DNA of 9,247 nt from Pseudomonadota bacterium (GTDB lineage: Bacteria > Pseudomonadota > Alphaproteobacteria > UBA2966 > CAIVPW01). A program made the translations under genes and the position numbers. Every line of letters begins with the position of its first letter. The first letter of the stretch is position 1. Below the pieces are notes generated by a model that saw only the letters and a program-made list of their open reading frames with translations, was not told the DNA's origin and did not search any database. Shown piece by piece: positions 5,831 to 9,247 of this stretch. Where the stretch lies: positions 1 through 9,247 of the forward strand of contig JAQBXG010000057.1 of NCBI GenBank assembly GCA_027625125.1, given 5' to 3'.

Positions 5831-7296
5831 CGGTGCGCGCCAACGTCGCCGAACGCATCGAGCGCCTGGGCGCGGTGCGGATTCTGGTGGTCGGCGACGT
5901 CATGCTGGACCGCTTTGTGCGCGGCAACGTCACCCGCATTTCCCCCGAAGCGCCGATTCCGATCGTGCGGGTCGTATCCGAAGACGTGATGCTGGGCGGG
6001 GCGGGAAACGTAGCGCGCAACGCGGCTGCGCTGGGCGCGACGGCGGTACTGGTCGGACTGGTCGGCGACGATGCCGCCGGGACCGAGGTCGCAGTGCTCG
6101 CAGAGCAGGCGGAACGGGTCGAGGCGCACCTGATCACCGCGAAACAGCGCCGCACGACCGTCAAGACGCGCTATGTCGCCGGCGCGCAGCAACTGTTGCG
6201 CGCCGATATCGAAGACCTGTGGCAAATCTCGGCCGACGACGCGGCGGCGGTACGCCAGGCGGCGGTCGATGCGATGGCCGGCGTCGGCGCCGTCGTGCTG
6301 TCCGACTATGCAAAGGGCGCGCTGGGCAACACGCTGGCGATGGCGGTGATCGCAAAGGCGCGGGAGTCCGGTATACCGGTCCTCGTCGATCCGAAAGGCA
6401 CCGACTACAGGCACTATCGCGGCGTCACCGCGATCACGCCCAATGCGGCGGAACTTTCCGCCGCGACCGGATTGCCGGTGACGACCAGCGACGAAGCGGA
6501 AGTCGCGGCGGCCGGGATTCTCGCCATCACCCACGCCGACGCGGTCATCGTAACCCGCGGCAAGGACGGCATGAGCATTGTCGAGCGCGACACGGCGACC
6601 CATCTGCCGGTGCGGGTGCGCGAAGTCTTCGATGTGTCCGGCGCCGGCGATACCGTTGTCGCCACGCTGGCCGTCGTGCTGGCGGCGGGGGGCAGTCTGC
6701 GGGACGCGGCCGAACTGGCGAACGCCGCCGCGAGCGTGGTCGTGCAAAAGGTCGGCACGGCGGTCGCGCGCCCCGGCGAAGTCGTCGCCGCGTTGTATGC
6801 CCGCGAGCGGTTGGCGGCAGACGAAAAGATATCGACGCTGGCCGGTGCGGTCGAGCGCGTGCAGCGCTGGCGGCGCAGCGGCGACACCGTCGCATTTACC
6901 AATGGCTGCTTTGATCTGCTGCATCCTGGCCATGTATCGCTGTTGCGCCAAGCGAGGGCGACGGCGGCTCGGCTTGTCGTCGGATTGAACAGCGACGCAT
7001 CGGTGCGGCGCCTGAAGGGACGAGACCGGCCGGTGCAGAACGAGGCGGCCCGCGCGACGGTGCTGGCTTCGCTGGCGGATGTCGATCTGGTCGTGCTGTT
7101 CGCCGAGGATACGCCGATCCGGCTGATCGAATCGGTTCGCCCGGACGTGCTGGTCAAGGGCGCCGACTACACCATCGACCAGGTCGTCGGCGCCGACATC
7201 GTTCGGGCGGCGGGCGGCCGCGTCGTGCTGGCGAATCTCGTGCCCGGCGAAAGCTCCAGCCGATTGGTGAACAAGGCCGGCGGAGGAACGACATGA
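5827..7296 (+). CDS. hldE: Bifunctional D-glycero-beta-D-manno-heptose-7-phosphate kinase / heptose-1-phosphate adenylyltransferase
   Basis: This is a full-length, 489-residue two-domain enzyme. Residues 1 to about 325 form a PfkB/ribokinase-like kinase with GDVMLDRFVRG (23-33), GGAGNVARNAAALG (57-70) and the catalytic SGAGDT (Asp275); it phosphorylates heptose 7-phosphate at C1. Residues about 335-489 form a cytidylyltransferase-like domain with FTNGCFDLLHPGH (357-369), GLNSD and the C-terminal GESSSRLVNK; it adds AMP to heptose 1-phosphate. The TTG at 5827 overlaps the gmhA stop (TTGA) and is well spaced from GGGG at 5818-5821; the GTG at 5833 is a possible alternative. The fusion is the common form in proteobacteria. 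The stop overlaps hldD. Confidence 0.96.
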   Translation: MTVRANVAERIERLGAVRILVVGDVMLDRFVRGNVTRISPEAPIPIVRVVSEDVMLGGAGNVARNAAALGATAVLVGLVGDDAAGTEVAVLAEQAERVEAHLITAKQRRTTVKTRYVAGAQQLLRADIEDLWQISADDAAAVRQAAVDAMAGVGAVVLSDYAKGALGNTLAMAVIAKARESGIPVLVDPKGTDYRHYRGVTAITPNAAELSAATGLPVTTSDEAEVAAAGILAITHADAVIVTRGKDGMSIVERDTATHLPVRVREVFDVSGAGDTVVATLAVVLAAGGSLRDAAELANAAASVVVQKVGTAVARPGEVVAALYARERLAADEKISTLAGAVERVQRWRRSGDTVAFTNGCFDLLHPGHVSLLRQARATAARLVVGLNSDASVRRLKGRDRPVQNEAARATVLASLADVDLVVLFAEDTPIRLIESVRPDVLVKGADYTIDQVVGADIVRAAGGRVVLANLVPGESSSRLVNKAGGGTT

Positions 7297-8267
7297 TCGT
7301 CGTGACCGGCGGCGCCGGGTTCATCGGCTCCAACCTTGTCGCCGCTCTCGAACAACGGGGCGAGACCGAAACGCTGGTCTGCGACCGGCTGGGCAAGGAC
7401 GCGAAATGGCGCAACCTGGCGATGCGCGAGGTGTCCGCCATCGTGCCGCCGGAGAATCTGTTCGATTTTCTGAACGGCAGCGCCGGCGCGGTGGACGCAA
7501 TCGTGCATATGGGGGCGATCTCCGACACGACCGAATCCGACGCCGCGTTGCTGATGGAAAACAACACGATGTTTTCGCTGGCGCTGTGGGAATGGTGCGC
7601 CGCCCACAATGTCCGGCTGATTTATGCTTCGTCGGCGGCGACGTATGGCGACGGCGCGAACGGATTCGACGACGACCCGTCGCCCGAGGCGCTGGCGAGA
7701 TTGTGTCCGCTCAATGCCTATGCGTGGTCGAAGCATCTGTTCGATCGCCGCGTCGCTCGCATGTTGGCGAACGGTGTCAGCGCGCCGCCACAAACCGTGG
7801 GGCTGAAGTTCTTCAACGTCTATGGCCCCAATGAGGAACACAAGGGGGCGCAGCGCAGCGTCGTGCACCAGGCCTGGGGCCAGGTTGTCGACGATGGTCG
7901 GGTGCGGCTGTTCCGCTCCCACCACCCGGACTACGGCGACGGAGAACAAAGCCGCGATTTCATCCATGTCGATGATTGCGTTGCGGTGATGCTGTGGTTG
8001 CTGGACCACGGCGACGTTTCGGGGCTGTTCAATGTCGGCACCGGAACGGCGCGCAGCTTTCTCGACCTCGCACGGGCGGTGTTTGCCAGTATGGGTCGCG
8101 CCGAGGAAATCCAGTTCATCGATACGCCCGCGCCGCTGCGCCGGCGGTACCAGAATTACACCTGCGCCCGCATCGACCGCCTGCGCGAGGCGGGCTATGA
8201 CGCGCCGTTCACGACCCTCGAAGACGGCATCGGCCGGTACGTGCGGACGCTGGTCGCGGTCGACTAG
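7293..8267 (+). CDS. hldD: ADP-L-glycero-D-manno-heptose 6-epimerase
   Basis: The 324-residue extended short-chain dehydrogenase converts ADP-D-glycero- to ADP-L-glycero-D-manno-heptose, the final donor for LPS core assembly. The nucleotide-binding motif GGAGFIGSN is at residues 6-14, HMGAISDTTE at 72-81, the serine region YASSAATYGDG at 111-121, and the catalytic Tyr143-x3-Lys147 in NAYAWSK. FFNVYGPNEEHKG and SRDFIHVDD are also characteristic of HldD/RfaD. The ATG at 7293 overlaps the hldE stop (ATGA) and is preceded by GGAGGA at 7282-7287. It completes the gmhA-hldE-hldD series in pathway order apart from the missing phosphatase step. Confidence 0.96.
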   Translation: MIVVTGGAGFIGSNLVAALEQRGETETLVCDRLGKDAKWRNLAMREVSAIVPPENLFDFLNGSAGAVDAIVHMGAISDTTESDAALLMENNTMFSLALWEWCAAHNVRLIYASSAATYGDGANGFDDDPSPEALARLCPLNAYAWSKHLFDRRVARMLANGVSAPPQTVGLKFFNVYGPNEEHKGAQRSVVHQAWGQVVDDGRVRLFRSHHPDYGDGEQSRDFIHVDDCVAVMLWLLDHGDVSGLFNVGTGTARSFLDLARAVFASMGRAEEIQFIDTPAPLRRRYQNYTCARIDRLREAGYDAPFTTLEDGIGRYVRTLVAVD

Positions 8268-8270
8268 GTT

Positions 8271-8376
8271 TCCGGATGTTCGCTCGCCGCGCCCGCCAGC
8301 CGTGCGCCGCGTTCGCGCTTGCCATCTTCGCCAACGGACTATTTTGTGGGGGACGGTTCGGGCAACAACATCCGGA
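8271..8376 (+). promoter_or_regulatory. Structured leader of the cbbY-like gene with a 10-bp inverted repeat
   Basis: TCCGGATGTT at 8271-8280 is the exact reverse complement of AACATCCGGA at 8367-8376. Inside it, GCCCG (8291-8295) and CCGT (8300-8303) can pair with CGGGC (8359-8363) and ACGG (8353-8356), giving a second nested stem with a small internal loop. The 3' outer arm covers the GGA that begins the likely ribosome-binding site at 8374-8380. A regulated leader that hides this site is possible, but no known riboswitch class is recognised. A weak promoter-like pair TTGCCA (8319-8324) and TATTTT (8340-8345), spaced 15 bp, lies within; a transcript from there would lack the 5' arms. Confidence 0.35.
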
Positions 8377-8380
8377 GAGG
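8374..8380 (+). promoter_or_regulatory. Ribosome-binding site that sets the cbbY-like start
   Basis: GGAGAGG sits four bases before the TTG at 8385 (seven from GGAG). It favours this TTG over the in-frame TTG at 8319, which would add 22 residues unlike the family N-terminus. Confidence 0.7.
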
Positions 8381-8384
8381 ACTC

Positions 8385-9146
8385 TTGACTCTAAAGGCAT
8401 TGATCTGGGACGTGGACGGCACCCTGGCGGAAACCGAAGAGGCGCACCGGGCCGCGTTCAATCGCACGTTTTCGGCGCGCGGTCTGGATTGGGAGTGGGA
8501 CTGGGACAAATACCGCGATCTGTTGCGCGTCACCGGCGGCGTCGAGCGAATGACGCACTACGTTCGCACCGAACGGCCGGACGCACTGCCCGATGACGCC
8601 ATGGTCGAAACGGTGCACGCCATGCATAAGCAGAAGACCGCCGAATACGTCGCGGCGCTGCAACGGGGCGAATTGCCGCTCCGCCCCGGGGTCGCGCGGC
8701 TGTTGGCCGAGGCGCGGGACGCCGGCATGCGGCTGGCCATCGCCACCACGACCAGTGCGCCGAACATCTCGGCGCTGCTCGATCATTCGCCGGACCCGGT
8801 ACGGCTGGACTGGTTCGAAGTCGTCGGCGCCGGCGGCGTCATCCCGAACAAGAAGCCGGCGCCGGACATCTATTTGTGGACGCTGGAGCGACTGGGCCTT
8901 TCGGGCGCCGATTGCCTGGCGATGGAGGACTCCCGTAACGGTCTCGATTCCGCCACCGCCGCCGGGGTTCCCGCCGTCATCACGACCTCCAGCTATACCC
9001 GGGACCAACAGTTCCCCGGCGCGCTGGCGGTCGCCGACAGCCTGGGTGAGCCGGATGCGCCGATGCAGCTGGTGTCCGGCGACGGCCGCGGACGGCGATG
9101 GATCGATCTCGACCTGCTGCGCCAGTGGCACCGCAACGGCCGCTAG
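8385..9146 (+). CDS. cbbY: CbbY-like HAD-superfamily sugar-phosphate phosphatase
   Basis: From the TTG at 8385 the product is 253 residues, the usual CbbY length, and begins directly with the first HAD motif. Motif I is LIWDVDGTLAETEEAH with nucleophile Asp9 and acid Asp11; motif II is in IATTTS (119-124); the lysine of motif III is in NKKPAPDIY (Lys157); motif IV is AMEDSRNG (Glu181, Asp182). TGG at 50-52 and the cap-domain sequence fit the CbbY branch, whose characterised members hydrolyse xylulose-1,5-bisphosphate, an inhibitor of RuBisCO. No Calvin-cycle genes are visible here. It lies 117 bp after hldD, so a role in heptose phosphate metabolism is conceivable, but it is not of the GmhB type, which has different motifs and a zinc-binding cysteine cluster. 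Exact substrate uncertain. Confidence 0.87.
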   Translation: MTLKALIWDVDGTLAETEEAHRAAFNRTFSARGLDWEWDWDKYRDLLRVTGGVERMTHYVRTERPDALPDDAMVETVHAMHKQKTAEYVAALQRGELPLRPGVARLLAEARDAGMRLAIATTTSAPNISALLDHSPDPVRLDWFEVVGAGGVIPNKKPAPDIYLWTLERLGLSGADCLAMEDSRNGLDSATAAGVPAVITTSSYTRDQQFPGALAVADSLGEPDAPMQLVSGDGRGRRWIDLDLLRQWHRNGR

Positions 9147-9230
9147 TGGTCGGGGCGATGCGGCTGCGGTAGTGTGCCGGCACCGGCGGCGCTGTCCACC
9201 GGAGACGAGATTGGCGACAGGGGGTCAGGG

Positions 9231-9247
9231 ATGAACGGCACGATCTG
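9231..9247 (+). CDS. Possible start of a next gene, cut by the window end
   Basis: An ATG at 9231 opens a frame reading MNGTI before the window ends. AGGGGG at 9219-9224, six bases upstream, is a reasonable ribosome-binding site. Only five codons are visible, so nothing can be said about the product. The preceding gap 9147-9230 shows no other gene. Confidence 0.35.

Noticed and set aside
8319..8328. TTGCCATC shared between the cbbY leader and the 31-bp repeat
   Set aside because: Only eight bases match and the flanking stem is absent, so it is not a further repeat copy.
9174..9183. Perfect palindrome GTGCCGGCAC after the cbbY-like gene
   Set aside because: A 10-base palindrome is expected several times by chance in a GC-rich window of this size; no T-run or second half-site supports a terminator or operator.

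Overview
The window is GC-rich and fully coding on the + strand, with short intergenic gaps, frequent GTG/TTG starts and several start/stop overlaps. Gene content points to an alphaproteobacterium. It carries a RegB/RegA (PrrBA/ActSR-type) redox two-component system whose RegA has the characteristic Fis-type C-terminus, a gmhA-hldE-hldD set for ADP-heptose (lipopolysaccharide core), a CbbY-type HAD phosphatase and a CobD-like protein. The genus cannot be named from the sequence alone.

Layout. (1) Positions 1-1871: the 3' part of a divergent CobD/CbiB-family membrane protein, overlapping by 4 bp a gene for an exported metallo-beta-lactamase-fold hydrolase of the NAPE-PLD-like type. (2) 1872-2029: a non-coding gap with one possible stem-loop. 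(3) 2030-2497: a stand-alone response-regulator receiver domain with no output domain. (4) 2498-2667: a 170-bp gap holding a tandem array of a 31-bp unit (nearly four copies, each able to form a small hairpin) and a further 7-bp hairpin. (5) 2668-4529: regB and regA, overlapping by 4 bp. (6) 4532-5245: a PPP-family metallophosphatase starting 2 bp after regA. (7) 5252-8267: gmhA, hldE and hldD, nearly contiguous or overlapping. (8) 8268-8384: a leader with a 10-bp inverted repeat whose 3' arm touches the ribosome-binding site of the next gene. (9) 8385-9146: a CbbY-like HAD phosphatase. (10) 9147-9247: a gap and possibly the first codons of a next gene.

How the genes work together. RegB probably senses the redox state of the quinone pool or the respiratory chain and phosphorylates RegA. 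The next gene, the phosphatase, is close enough to be co-transcribed and leads straight into the heptose genes, so regB to hldD could be one transcription unit. GmhA, HldE and HldD cover every step from sedoheptulose-7-phosphate to ADP-L-glycero-D-manno-heptose except removal of the 7-phosphate from heptose-1,7-bisphosphate, for which no GmhB is visible here.

The most interesting items are a CobD-fold protein that has lost most family signature residues, the 31-bp hairpin repeat array between an output-less receiver and regB, the possible RBS-occluding leader of the cbbY-like gene, and a metallo-hydrolase with a histidine-to-serine change in its metal motif. None of these amounts to a clearly new system by itself.
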